From Bdellovibrionaceae bacterium UBA2316 (GTDB lineage: Bacteria; Bdellovibrionota; Bdellovibrionia; Bdellovibrionales; Bdellovibrionaceae), in NCBI GenBank assembly GCA_002345205.1, contig DDVI01000064.1, positions 1 to 13,277 on the forward strand: 13,277 nucleotides of DNA, in the 5' to 3' direction. The notes beneath the pieces are model-generated. The model searched no databases. It was not told the DNA's origin and saw only the letters and a list, made by a program, of their open reading frames with translations. Position numbers and translations under genes: made by a program. Shown one piece after another: positions 1 through 6,796 of the stretch. Numbering within the stretch: the first letter of the stretch is position 1; each line of letters begins with the position of its first letter.

Positions 1-2
1 AA

Positions 3-138
3 ATACTTTCGGCCGGGTTAATATATAAGTAAGCCGTTTACCAAAGGAATTTTAAATGAAGTACTTAGTAAATGGATTAAAACAAACTCATCGGCGTCTC
101 TTACCCATCCTTCCAATTCAATAACTATAAATTCAATA
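3..138 (+). pseudogene. Receiver-domain C-terminus of a hybrid histidine kinase, frame broken
   Basis: From position 22, frame 1 reads YISKPFTKGILNEVLSKWI, the typical end of a response-regulator receiver domain: the beta-5 lysine motif (KP) and the last helix. Immediately upstream the family expects an alanine-glycine pair and about three residues before this tyrosine. That LSAG signature is visible, but in frame 3 (positions 6-17). Only 4 bases separate the GGG glycine codon from the TAT tyrosine codon, where about 9 are usual, and frame 1 has a TAA at 19-21. This fits a net loss of about 5 bases. The reading frame then continues without a stop into the HPt module. It could be real gene decay, or a sequence error in a functional kinase. 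The kinase part lies outside the window. Confidence 0.6.
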
Positions 139-486
139 GTGGACGAACGAATTTTATCCGATTTAAAAAGTATTAATACTATAAATTCCGCGGACCTAAT
201 AAAAGAGACGCTTTCAATTTTTGAAAAAAATCTACCAAAGCGGTTATTCAATATAAAACACACTTTAGAAACTAAAAATGAAGACGAAGCCAAAGCAGCG
301 ATTCACAGTTTAAAATCCGCAGCGTCCGCATTTGGAGGACTCAGTATCGCCACTCTATGCAACGAGATGAACGAACACCTGAAACTGAAACGATTTAATG
401 AAGCTCTAACTAAAATTGAGACTATCCCTGATGAAGTTCGCAACGTAAAGGCGTACATTCATGAATGGTTACAGGCACAGTCTTGA
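139..486 (+). CDS. HPt (histidine phosphotransfer) domain, probably the C-terminal module of a hybrid sensor kinase
   Basis: The 115 codons encode an all-helical HPt module. The phospho-accepting histidine is H56 (codon 304-306) in the context AIHSLKSAASAFGG, which matches the family pattern H-x-L-K-S/G-x-A-x-x-x-G. HPt domains shuttle phosphate between receiver domains in multistep phosphorelays in the cytoplasm. The GTG at 139 is the first canonical start after the stop at 19-21 and has no Shine-Dalgarno sequence. The open frame extends upstream through a receiver-domain tail, so this is most likely the end of a larger hybrid kinase, not an independent gene. If the upstream frameshift is real, a free HPt protein could be made only by weak internal initiation. 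The domain call is firm and the start is not. Confidence 0.72.
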   Translation: MDERILSDLKSINTINSADLIKETLSIFEKNLPKRLFNIKHTLETKNEDEAKAAIHSLKSAASAFGGLSIATLCNEMNEHLKLKRFNEALTKIETIPDEVRNVKAYIHEWLQAQS

Positions 487-516
487 AACTGACACCTCAG
501 CCTGCGGCTGGGAGTC

Positions 517-562
517 AAAAAAGCCCCCGAAATTTCAACCGCAGAACCGCACGCTAAGGGGC
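517..562 (-). terminator. Rho-independent terminator downstream of cysS
   Basis: Read on the minus strand, GCCCC (558-562) pairs with GGGGC (523-527) across a loop of about 30 bases and is followed directly by six T (517-522). It sits about 40 bp after the cysS stop and closes the gltX-cysS unit. The long loop makes it less typical than a compact hairpin. Confidence 0.6.
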
Positions 563-596
563 CAGTTCTGATTTCATAACCTCGCTCAGACGCGTG

Positions 597-619
597 GGGA
601 GGTTACTTCATAACCTCCC
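597..619 (-). repeat. Perfect 9-bp inverted repeat spanning the cysS stop codon
   Basis: GGGAGGTTA (597-605) and TAACCTCCC (611-619) form a perfect stem with a 5-base loop, and the cysS stop codon TAA (603-605) lies inside one arm. There is no T-run next to it, so it is not itself a classical terminator. It may protect the 3' end of the transcript or assist the terminator further on. Confidence 0.6.
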
Positions 620-2057
620 AGTACATTCCGTCTGGGGTGTCGCTGATGGCGATTTTCATTTGGTTAAGCTGATCGCGAAGCTGATCGGATAATGCAAAAT
701 TTTTGTCGGCCCGGGCGAGTTTACGTTCGGCGATTAATTTTTCAACTTGTTTCAAGTCGATATTGTAAATTTGGATCAGCTTATCATCCAAAAATTTCAG
801 GAATGATGTCGCATCTTCACCGAATAAGCTCGTCAGTTTGCTTAATTTATTTAAAAATAATTTGAATTGAACACATTTTTCAAGCACAGCAGGGTTGGCT
901 TTCAACCCACGTTTTACGCCTTGATTAAATGTTTTAACGACTTCATATACAATAGCCATAACTTCAGCCATATTGAAATCATCACTCAACGCCGTCATTA
1001 CGCGATTCCATAAAGCGTCCGTTGCCGGCGTCAGCTTTGCAGATGCCATCGCCACACCCGCTTGATCTATATATAAATCCGCAATCGCCAATGACGAATA
1101 CACTTTGGCTAAACTCGAGATAGTTCTATGCACCACTTCATCACTAAATTCAGCAACGCTGCGATAGTGAACCGATAAAATCATAAATTTGTAAATTTCT
1201 GCATGATATTTTTCCGCGAATTCACGCATGCTTAAAATATTCCCGACCGACTTACTCATCTTCTGACCCGAGAAATTTAACATATGCCAGTGCATCCAGT
1301 ATTTCGAAAATGTCTTATGAGTGCAGCCTTCTGTTTGCGCGATTTCATTTTCATGATGTGGAAACATTAAGTCCGTGCCACCGCCATGAATATCAATCTG
1401 GTCACCAAAGATTGCTTTGTTCATTGCTGAACATTCAATATGCCAGCCTGGCCGGCCTTTACCCCATGGCGAATCCCAAGCAGGCTCTCCTGGTTTTGCG
1501 GATTTCCAAAGGGCAAAATCCATAGGATTTCGCTTTTTCTCTTCGACTTCAACGCGCGCCCCAGCCATCAGTTCATCGACGTTACGGCCACTTAGTTTGC
1601 CGTACTCTTTAAATTTTTCGATAGAAAACCAAACATCACCGTCGACTACATAGGCCGTTTCATTTTTTACTAATGTTGAAATCATTTCGTTAATGGCCGG
1701 CAGGTGCTCTGTAACTTTAGGATTTAAATCATGAGGCCTTAGTCCAAGAATTTGAAAATCTTTTTTGTACTCACCTATATATTGTTCAGTTAACGCTTCG
1801 GACGTTACCCCTTTTTCATTCGCACGACGGATAATTTTATCATCAATATCCGTAAAATTCATAGCGTAGGTAACTTCGTATCCAATCAGTTCCAAGTAAT
1901 TTCGAACCATGTTGAATACAACAGGTCCCCGAAAATTTCCGACATGTAAAAAATCATACACCGTTGGCCCACACACATAAATACGCACCTCAGGTGGATT
2001 CATGGGCTTGAAAACTTCTTTAGATCGCGTCAACGTATTATAGATTTTTAATTCCAT
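603..2057 (-). CDS. cysS: Cysteinyl-tRNA synthetase
   Basis: Charges tRNA-Cys with cysteine using ATP in the cytoplasm. It is a class I synthetase of 484 residues, against about 460 in E. coli. The HIGH-type motif is HVGN (38-41) inside YVCGPTVYDFLHVGN, and the KMSKS loop is at 266-270. The zinc ligands expected for CysRS are all present: C29, C209 (in WHIECSAM), H234 and E238 (in HHENE). The C-terminal part (about 300-484) is the helical anticodon-side region. The gene lies 19 bases downstream of the gltX stop with only a weak SD-like purine stretch, so it is probably co-transcribed with gltX. It ends in an inverted repeat and then a terminator. Nothing in it looks damaged. Confidence 0.98.
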   Translation of the reverse strand: MELKIYNTLTRSKEVFKPMNPPEVRIYVCGPTVYDFLHVGNFRGPVVFNMVRNYLELIGYEVTYAMNFTDIDDKIIRRANEKGVTSEALTEQYIGEYKKDFQILGLRPHDLNPKVTEHLPAINEMISTLVKNETAYVVDGDVWFSIEKFKEYGKLSGRNVDELMAGARVEVEEKKRNPMDFALWKSAKPGEPAWDSPWGKGRPGWHIECSAMNKAIFGDQIDIHGGGTDLMFPHHENEIAQTEGCTHKTFSKYWMHWHMLNFSGQKMSKSVGNILSMREFAEKYHAEIYKFMILSVHYRSVAEFSDEVVHRTISSLAKVYSSLAIADLYIDQAGVAMASAKLTPATDALWNRVMTALSDDFNMAEVMAIVYEVVKTFNQGVKRGLKANPAVLEKCVQFKLFLNKLSKLTSLFGEDATSFLKFLDDKLIQIYNIDLKQVEKLIAERKLARADKNFALSDQLRDQLNQMKIAISDTPDGMYWEVMK

Positions 2058-2076
2058 GAGTGTTCTATTCCGTAAT

Positions 2077-3570
2077 TTATTTCATTGAATCTAAAACTTT
2101 TTGCGCGCGCTTCACCAACGAGTCTTTCGACATCAATGGCACTAAAATTTTAAGTTCTGTTCCATGCGGCTTGCCGATTACCGCTACACGCATGGGCATA
2201 AACAAGTTTTTACCTTTTGTTTGAGACGTGTTCTTAACTTCGTCTTGGAGTTTGTTGAAGTCATCCTCTGCGATCACTGGATCTTTAAATGCCTTCACCG
2301 CATTTTGCCATTCCTGAATCACGGCACGAGAGGTAGGCCAGCCCAACACTTCGGCTGACTCTGGTAAAATTTCAAAATATTTATCATCCAGAAGTTTATA
2401 AAATGGAACCGCATCAGAAACTACCTCTAGGTAATTTTTGAACACTTCCATGGATTGAAATTTCCAAGGACGATCTTCCGGATAGGAAATAGCATTAGCT
2501 TTCAAGTATGGTTCAATCAAACTCCACATTTCAACTGGAGCTTTCGCGCGTAAATGCTGCGCATTCACCCATTTTAATTTTACCCGATCAAACACAGCAC
2601 CTGACGAATGCAAGCGATCTGTTGAAAATGAACTAATCATTTCTTGCAACGACAAGATTTCTTTTTCTTCAGGATGAGACCACCCTAATAGGGCTACGAA
2701 ATTCAAAAGGGCTTCTGGCAAGTAGCCTTCCTCGCGGAATTGATTACAGCTGGTAGCGCCCTTACGTTTAGATAACTTCTGACGATCGTCATCCAGAACC
2801 AAAGATACGTGACCGAATTGTGGTGTTGGCCAATTCATCGCTTCGTAAATCATTAACTGACGAAGACTGTTTGATAAATGTTCTTCCGCGCGTAACACGT
2901 GCGAAATTTTCATTTTGTAATCATCTACCACGCAGCAAAAGTTATAAACGGGCATACCATCCGAACGCAGTAAAACAAAGTCCCCAACCATATCCGAAGG
3001 AAAATGAACATCACCACGAATTAAATCTTTCAGATGATAATCTTTTTTCAGATGGCGGGTTTTAAAACGAATCACTGCTTTTTGGCCTGACTTCAGCTTC
3101 ACTTGAGCTTCGGCTAAAGGCATGCTTTCATATGGACTTTGCAAATGAGGATGAGTCACGCCGCCAGCAATCGCGTCTTGACGTTGTTTTTCAATTTCTT
3201 CGTCCGTCATGAAGCAGTAGTAAGCCAAACCACGTTTTAGTAGGTCTTGCGCCACTTCATCATAAATTTTTAAACGTTCAGATTGTTTGTACGGACCATA
3301 TGATCCCATGTCGGCTAATGTTTCTGCATTCGGACCTTCATCCCACATTAACCCAAGCCATTTCATGTCTGCCAACACCATTTTCAATGATTCCATCGAC
3401 GAACGTTCTTGATCCGTGTCTTCAATTCTTAAAATGAATTTGCCGTTGTGTTTTTTAGCGTACAAAAAATTGTAAAGAGCCGTACGTGCGCCGCCAACAT
3501 GAAGGTAACCAGTAGGTGACGGAGCATAACGGAGCCTAACTTCAGAAAAATAATTGGAATCGTTGTTCAT
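2077..3570 (-). CDS. gltX: Glutamyl-tRNA synthetase
   Basis: Ligates glutamate to tRNA-Glu in the cytoplasm. It is a class I synthetase of 497 residues, a normal length for bacterial GluRS. The signature RYAPSPTGYLHVGGART (residues 14-30) holds the HIGH-type motif HVGG (24-27), and the KMSKS-type motif is KLSKR (265-269). The C-terminal half is the helical anticodon-binding region. The Cys-rich zinc site found in E. coli GluRS near residues 98-127 is absent: only C119 lies in that area. Whether the enzyme also charges tRNA-Gln cannot be read here. It starts with ATG at 3570, about ten residues before the conserved core. No SD sequence is visible, and a -10 box sits only six bases upstream of the start, so the transcript may be leaderless. 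cysS follows 19 bases after the stop. Confidence 0.97.
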   Translation of the reverse strand: MNNDSNYFSEVRLRYAPSPTGYLHVGGARTALYNFLYAKKHNGKFILRIEDTDQERSSMESLKMVLADMKWLGLMWDEGPNAETLADMGSYGPYKQSERLKIYDEVAQDLLKRGLAYYCFMTDEEIEKQRQDAIAGGVTHPHLQSPYESMPLAEAQVKLKSGQKAVIRFKTRHLKKDYHLKDLIRGDVHFPSDMVGDFVLLRSDGMPVYNFCCVVDDYKMKISHVLRAEEHLSNSLRQLMIYEAMNWPTPQFGHVSLVLDDDRQKLSKRKGATSCNQFREEGYLPEALLNFVALLGWSHPEEKEILSLQEMISSFSTDRLHSSGAVFDRVKLKWVNAQHLRAKAPVEMWSLIEPYLKANAISYPEDRPWKFQSMEVFKNYLEVVSDAVPFYKLLDDKYFEILPESAEVLGWPTSRAVIQEWQNAVKAFKDPVIAEDDFNKLQDEVKNTSQTKGKNLFMPMRVAVIGKPHGTELKILVPLMSKDSLVKRAQKVLDSMK

Positions 3571-3576
3571 TCGGCC

Positions 3577-3605
3577 ATTAAAGACTATGCAGAAATAAAA
3601 ATCAA
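3577..3605 (-). promoter_or_regulatory. Candidate sigma-70 promoter of gltX-cysS
   Basis: On the minus strand there is TTGATT (3600-3605), a 17-base spacer and TTTAAT (3577-3582). Exactly six bases separate the -10 box from the gltX ATG, which places the predicted start of transcription at or next to the A of the start codon. No SD sequence is present. Judged by eye. Confidence 0.45.
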
Positions 3606-3632
3606 CGGCTTTGGCTGAAGCTTGCGCAGGGT

Positions 3633-5174
3633 TTACTTAACCTTATTGATGTCCCTATCCAAAGGTTTGGAATCCATTGATTTACTCGCTTTGGACTTAG
3701 TCGCTTGGCAATAAGCCGATCGTAAATGACGGTATTCCGAATGACTTTGCAAGAACCGGCTTAGACGGCAAACCGCAACCAAACAGTCATCCTGAGGGTA
3801 GGAACAGACCAAGTTGGGATGAAATAGATTATGCCGCTCATACACGGGAAGTGTCGGATTGTTCAGCAGTCTTTGTTGAATCGTTTGAGTACACACTTTC
3901 GAGTTCGAACTCAAATCGCGCCATTCCCAATCCATATCGTTGCCTTGCCAAGGCAAACTCACCGTTTGATCTTTGGATTTTCCAACCTGAATTTTGACTT
4001 GGCCACAGTTGGCGCTACTGACTTCGACGTCGTTTCCGACCTCATACGACGGGTAAAACGGCACCGGCTCTTGTTCTTTAATTTGATACTGAAGGCCTTT
4101 CCGTCTATACCCCATATAGGCACACAAAAAAGACTGCACCTGTGCCGATTCGGCCTCTGGAAACTCGCCCATTTTCATTTTATCTAGAATTGATAAATCG
4201 ATTTGAAGCTCATCACAGCTAGTCTTGTTTACGCCCAGTCTTAGCGGTCGTGCACGCGCATACTCTGTCAGCCTAAATTTGGCAGGATTAGTCATCGAAA
4301 CTTTGAGTTCACCCACACAAGATTCAATTTTACCGGCAGCACCAATCACAACCCCAGCTTCAGCAAAGGCACCTACGGCCCCGACGGCACCAGCTGTCCC
4401 GGCCTTAGCCATCGTTTTTATAGGTCTTAAGTTAACACCAACACGCTTAACATTTTTGACCATGTCTTTCATGCTGGTTTTGTTTTCGACGAAATCAGCT
4501 CCACTGCGAATTCTAGCAACAGCTTCCGACACAGAGTCTGCGAACTGTCGGAATGTTTTGGCCATCGCTTGCTGAAAATCGATTCGATTTTGAAAGAGCT
4601 CGTCGCTCATTAAATACCCCTGGATACGAACAAAAACCGATCGGAATTTCCCCGTGAATAGACCAACGTATTTACTGAATAGATCAGAACCTAAACTCTG
4701 AATCACGTCGTTGATTTTAACATCACGACCATGAGTCGCTTTAGCTTTAAATTCCAACAAATCTAGGATTTTACTGGAACCCACCCGTTTACGAATTTCA
4801 TTTAAATATGGTTCCAAATCCTTATAGCCCAACTCATACGAATTTGGATTCGGGGTTAGCTTCTTTTCTTTTAAAATTTTAAAATACTCGCGAAGTATTT
4901 TTTGATGATCGACCCGAAACGCGCTCCATTCTTTAGACATTTCTTGAAAGGCTCTCTCTAGCTTTTCTGCTTCCACGACTTCTTCTGCAGACAATTTGGT
5001 CTTTTTCACGGCCCCCACAACGGCGGCACTTGAAAGGACCGCGCCCGAACACGACGCACTTATGAAGTTTATTTCACAACCAATTTCTTCGCGCAGGCGC
5101 TCTAACTCATCCAGCGAACAATTCTGCGCTTGAATGTGAAGAGTGGTAAAAAAGAGAAGTAAAAAAAGACCCAT
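3633..5174 (-). CDS. Exported protein of unknown function with multiple cysteines
   Basis: I do not recognise this 513-residue protein. It begins with a clear export signal, MGLFLLLFFTTLHIQAQ, with probable cleavage around IQA/Q. There is no good lipobox even though a cysteine follows shortly after. More than ten cysteines are spread over the mature part, especially the N-terminal 45 residues and the C-terminal 200, suggesting periplasmic or extracellular disulfides. A Gly/Ala/Val-rich segment at about 255-285 could be buried or membrane-associated. The region 60-250 looks mainly helical and charged, and the tail is Lys/Ser-rich. An in-frame GTG at 5177 is an alternative start; the ATG at 5174 gives the cleaner signal peptide. 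The start lies only 11 bases past the stop of the upstream outer-membrane protein gene, so the two are probably translationally coupled and functionally linked. Confidence 0.75.
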   Translation of the reverse strand: MGLFLLLFFTTLHIQAQNCSLDELERLREEIGCEINFISASCSGAVLSSAAVVGAVKKTKLSAEEVVEAEKLERAFQEMSKEWSAFRVDHQKILREYFKILKEKKLTPNPNSYELGYKDLEPYLNEIRKRVGSSKILDLLEFKAKATHGRDVKINDVIQSLGSDLFSKYVGLFTGKFRSVFVRIQGYLMSDELFQNRIDFQQAMAKTFRQFADSVSEAVARIRSGADFVENKTSMKDMVKNVKRVGVNLRPIKTMAKAGTAGAVGAVGAFAEAGVVIGAAGKIESCVGELKVSMTNPAKFRLTEYARARPLRLGVNKTSCDELQIDLSILDKMKMGEFPEAESAQVQSFLCAYMGYRRKGLQYQIKEQEPVPFYPSYEVGNDVEVSSANCGQVKIQVGKSKDQTVSLPWQGNDMDWEWRDLSSNSKVCTQTIQQRLLNNPTLPVYERHNLFHPNLVCSYPQDDCLVAVCRLSRFLQSHSEYRHLRSAYCQATKSKASKSMDSKPLDRDINKVK

Positions 5175-5185
5175 CACGTCCAGAA

Positions 5186-5842
5186 TTACAGTCTACCGAG
5201 TTTTAAGCCATCAATAAGAATTCCTACGATAATGTAAGGACCCGACAAATCCAGAGTTTCTAACGTACCTGTAGGTGTACCCGTTTTTACAAACGAGCTG
5301 GGTTTACTGTATTCATATCCGCCTTCTATCCTGAGGAAAACGTACTTGTGGCCCACGGCCATCGCGGCCCCAATAACTGCAGTCGGCAGAGATTGAGTCG
5401 CAGAAAAACCACCATCTTGGGACGCAGTTTTAATCGTGAGTGAAGATGAACTTGCGCCAATGCCGCTCACTATTTCTGCCTTAAATTTTTCAGATTTAAC
5501 AAAAGGAAAATTCAGCATGATTAAAAAGTCGACTTGGGATAATGAGGCATAATAGGTTCCACTGACCGTTGAATCCGTAGGTTTTGCGCGCATCATTCCC
5601 AAATTCATTCGTAAACCCAAATTGACAAAGGATCCTAAATCCCTTGAAGCTTCGAGTCCCAGGTAATTGATTTTTTTGAAAGACTCGATTCCATCGGCCT
5701 CCACTAAAGCGTTGGCATCCTTAGGATTTAGCGACCTCTGCCCATAGGAAATCTTAATTTGATTGATTACTTCATCGCCAGCGAAACTCGTTTGCGCATT
5801 TAAAACCAGAACAACTAAAACCGCAAAAACCAATTTTTTCAT
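5186..5842 (-). CDS. Small outer-membrane beta-barrel protein
   Basis: A 218-residue exported protein. The signal peptide MKKLVFAVLVVLVLNAQTSFA ends in a good AxA-like SFA/G site. The mature part alternates polar and hydrophobic residues with many aromatic and glycine turns (for example YYASLSQVDFLIMLNFPFV and the closing strand GPYIIVGILIDGLKLGRL), as in 8-stranded outer-membrane barrels of the OmpA/OmpW size class. The exact family cannot be named and the function is unknown. The ATG at 5842 is preferred over a GTG at 5854 because GGAG sits six bases before it and the signal peptide then starts with MKK. It is the first gene of a likely two-gene unit with the cysteine-containing exported protein and has a promoter candidate at 5861-5889. 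Confidence 0.78.
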   Translation of the reverse strand: MKKLVFAVLVVLVLNAQTSFAGDEVINQIKISYGQRSLNPKDANALVEADGIESFKKINYLGLEASRDLGSFVNLGLRMNLGMMRAKPTDSTVSGTYYASLSQVDFLIMLNFPFVKSEKFKAEIVSGIGASSSSLTIKTASQDGGFSATQSLPTAVIGAAMAVGHKYVFLRIEGGYEYSKPSSFVKTGTPTGTLETLDLSGPYIIVGILIDGLKLGRL

Positions 5843-5860
5843 CAAATACTCCACACGCTC

Positions 5861-5889
5861 ATTGTACTCAGTTTTCGCTCAACAACCAA
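5861..5889 (-). promoter_or_regulatory. Candidate sigma-70 promoter of the outer-membrane protein unit
   Basis: On the minus strand there is TTGGTT (5884-5889), a 17-base spacer and TACAAT (5861-5866). The -10 matches the consensus at five of six bases and the -35 at three. The predicted start is about 12 bases before the ATG and leaves room for the GGAG ribosome site. Confidence 0.45.
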
Positions 5890-5917
5890 GGCCAAGTCCA
5901 AATGGGCTGGCGACTCA

Positions 5918-5945
5918 TTGACTCTTAATTCGAAGTAAATATCAT
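5918..5945 (+). promoter_or_regulatory. Candidate sigma-70 promoter of the 79-residue Hsp70-lobe gene
   Basis: TTGACT (5918-5923), a 16-base spacer and TATCAT (5940-5945) each match the consensus at five of six bases. The predicted start of transcription falls at 5952-5953, on the ATG itself, and no Shine-Dalgarno sequence precedes the gene. A leaderless mRNA is therefore predicted. Confidence 0.5.
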
Positions 5946-5952
5946 TTAATGT

Positions 5953-6192
5953 ATGGATAAAATTGTTCAGATAATCTTAAAAGACTGCCAGGAAAAATAC
6001 GGTATCGACCTAAGCCAAGACAAAGCCGCAATGAAACGAATCACCGCCGCCGCCGGCGAGACCCACCGAGCGCTAGAATCAAAACTAAAACACGAAATTT
6101 CACTAATGTTTTTAGGAGTCTACAAAAGACAAGGTGATTCGAGCCCATTTCACTATATAAAAGAAATAAGCCGAGACGAAATTTTTACTTAG
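5953..6192 (+). CDS. Small free-standing Hsp70/DnaK subdomain IIB-like protein
   Basis: This 79-residue protein aligns by eye with one stretch of Hsp70 ATPase domains. It begins where DnaK continues after its GGEDFD motif, passes through the recognisable KYGIDLSQDKAAMKRI (DnaK has GIDLRNDPLAMQRL), a helix ending ALES, the strand segment HEISLMFL, and ends at ISRDEI, matching the ITR-x-x-F/L element. That interval corresponds to lobe IIB, where nucleotide-exchange factors bind. In full Hsp70s the E, K and S of the E-x-x-K-R-x-L-S helix contact adenine; here they appear as G, H and E, so nucleotide binding is unlikely. There are no export signals. It could be a relic of a lost hsp70 gene or a functional decoy or adaptor. 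It converges on carD with 18 bases between the stops. Confidence 0.65.
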   Translation: MDKIVQIILKDCQEKYGIDLSQDKAAMKRITAAAGETHRALESKLKHEISLMFLGVYKRQGDSSPFHYIKEISRDEIFT

Positions 6193-6219
6193 CTGTCTTT
6201 TTGCGCGCTATTACTTAGC
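6185..6219. repeat. 9-bp direct repeat between the convergent gene ends
   Basis: TTACTTAGC occurs at 6185-6193 and again at 6211-6219. The copies cover the stop codon of the 79-residue gene and that of carD, 26 bases apart. No T-run hairpin terminator is visible between the two genes. The repeat may be chance or the footprint of a small duplication. Confidence 0.4.
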
Positions 6220-6711
6220 GACGTCTAAGCCGAAAATTTCTTTCAATTCTGGCTCTTGGAAAAGGTCATTGCCTTTTGTTGCCAATGATAATTCTTTAAA
6301 TAAAAGAGTACGTGCCGTATCCAGCATTTTTCGTTCGCCAAAGCTAAGTTCTTTATCGACTTTAAGCACGAATAAATCTCTTAATACTTCTGCGATCTCG
6401 TAAACAGAACCCGTTTTGATTTTTTCCATGTATTCACGGTAACGGCGGTTCCAAGTTTGATTATCGATTTTAACTTCACGTTCTTTAAGGATACCAACAA
6501 CTTTGTCGGCTTCTTCTTGAGATATAATGGGTCTTAGGCCAACAGATTTAACATTATCACGAGGAATCATGATTTTCATGCCCGTTTCAATGATTTGGAC
6601 AGAATAGAATGTCTGTTTATTACCTAAAATTTCTTTGGTTTCGATAGCGAGAATACGTCCGACACCATGACCTGGATAGACTGCATTTTCACCAACTTTA
6701 AATGTCACCAT
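6211..6711 (-). CDS. carD: CarD/CdnL-type RNA polymerase-binding regulator
   Basis: A 166-residue cytoplasmic protein of the CarD_CdnL_TRCF family. These bind the RNA polymerase beta subunit and stabilise open complexes at promoters such as those for rRNA. The N-terminal Tudor-like RNAP-interaction domain (about 1-66) starts with FKVGENAVYPGHGVGRI. The C-terminal helical DNA-binding domain (about 70-145) holds W87 in TWNRRYREY, equivalent to the tryptophan that wedges into the minor groove at the -10 edge, followed by GSVYEIAEVLRDL and ERKMLDTARTLL. The length and lack of an AT-hook tail fit CdnL more than the large myxobacterial CarD. The ATG at 6711 is preceded by AGAAGG; a TTG at 6726 would add five residues and is less likely. 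It has its own promoter candidate. Confidence 0.93.
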   Translation of the reverse strand: MVTFKVGENAVYPGHGVGRILAIETKEILGNKQTFYSVQIIETGMKIMIPRDNVKSVGLRPIISQEEADKVVGILKEREVKIDNQTWNRRYREYMEKIKTGSVYEIAEVLRDLFVLKVDKELSFGERKMLDTARTLLFKELSLATKGNDLFQEPELKEIFGLDVAK

Positions 6712-6745
6712 GAAACCTTCTTTCAAAAAAAGAGCGAAGTATCAA

Positions 6746-6796
6746 CCGAGCAGAATCTATCAAAAATGACACATTTTATCAAACCAAACCGCTCGG
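6746..6796. repeat. Inverted repeat bracketing the carD promoter
   Basis: CCGAGC (6746-6751) and GCTCGG (6791-6796) are perfect inverted copies, each also carrying an outer TCAA/TTGA with a two-base offset. They lie either side of the -10 and -35 elements, one at the predicted start of transcription and one just upstream of the -35. This could be a paired operator, but it may be coincidence. Confidence 0.35.
6754..6782 (-). promoter_or_regulatory. Candidate sigma-70 promoter of carD
   Basis: On the minus strand there is TTGATA (6777-6782), a 17-base spacer and TAGATT (6754-6759). The -35 matches the consensus at five of six bases and the -10 at four. The predicted leader is about 36 bases and contains the AGAAGG ribosome site just before the ATG at 6711. 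Confidence 0.5.

Noticed and set aside
18..293. 91-codon ORF on the minus strand over the HPt region
   Set aside because: It lies opposite a well-supported HPt domain, has no recognisable motif and no ribosome site.
491..516. GC-rich imperfect hairpin after the HPt gene as a plus-strand terminator
   Set aside because: It is followed by A residues, not a T-run, on the plus strand, and the stem has a mismatch and a bulge.
554..577. Seven-codon minus-strand ORF (MKSELAP) after cysS as a leader peptide
   Set aside because: GAGG is only two bases from the ATG, it overlaps the terminator, and no downstream gene would be controlled.
4225..4575. 116-codon Ala/Pro-rich plus-strand ORF
   Set aside because: It is the antisense shadow of the Gly/Ala-rich segment of the exported protein on the minus strand.
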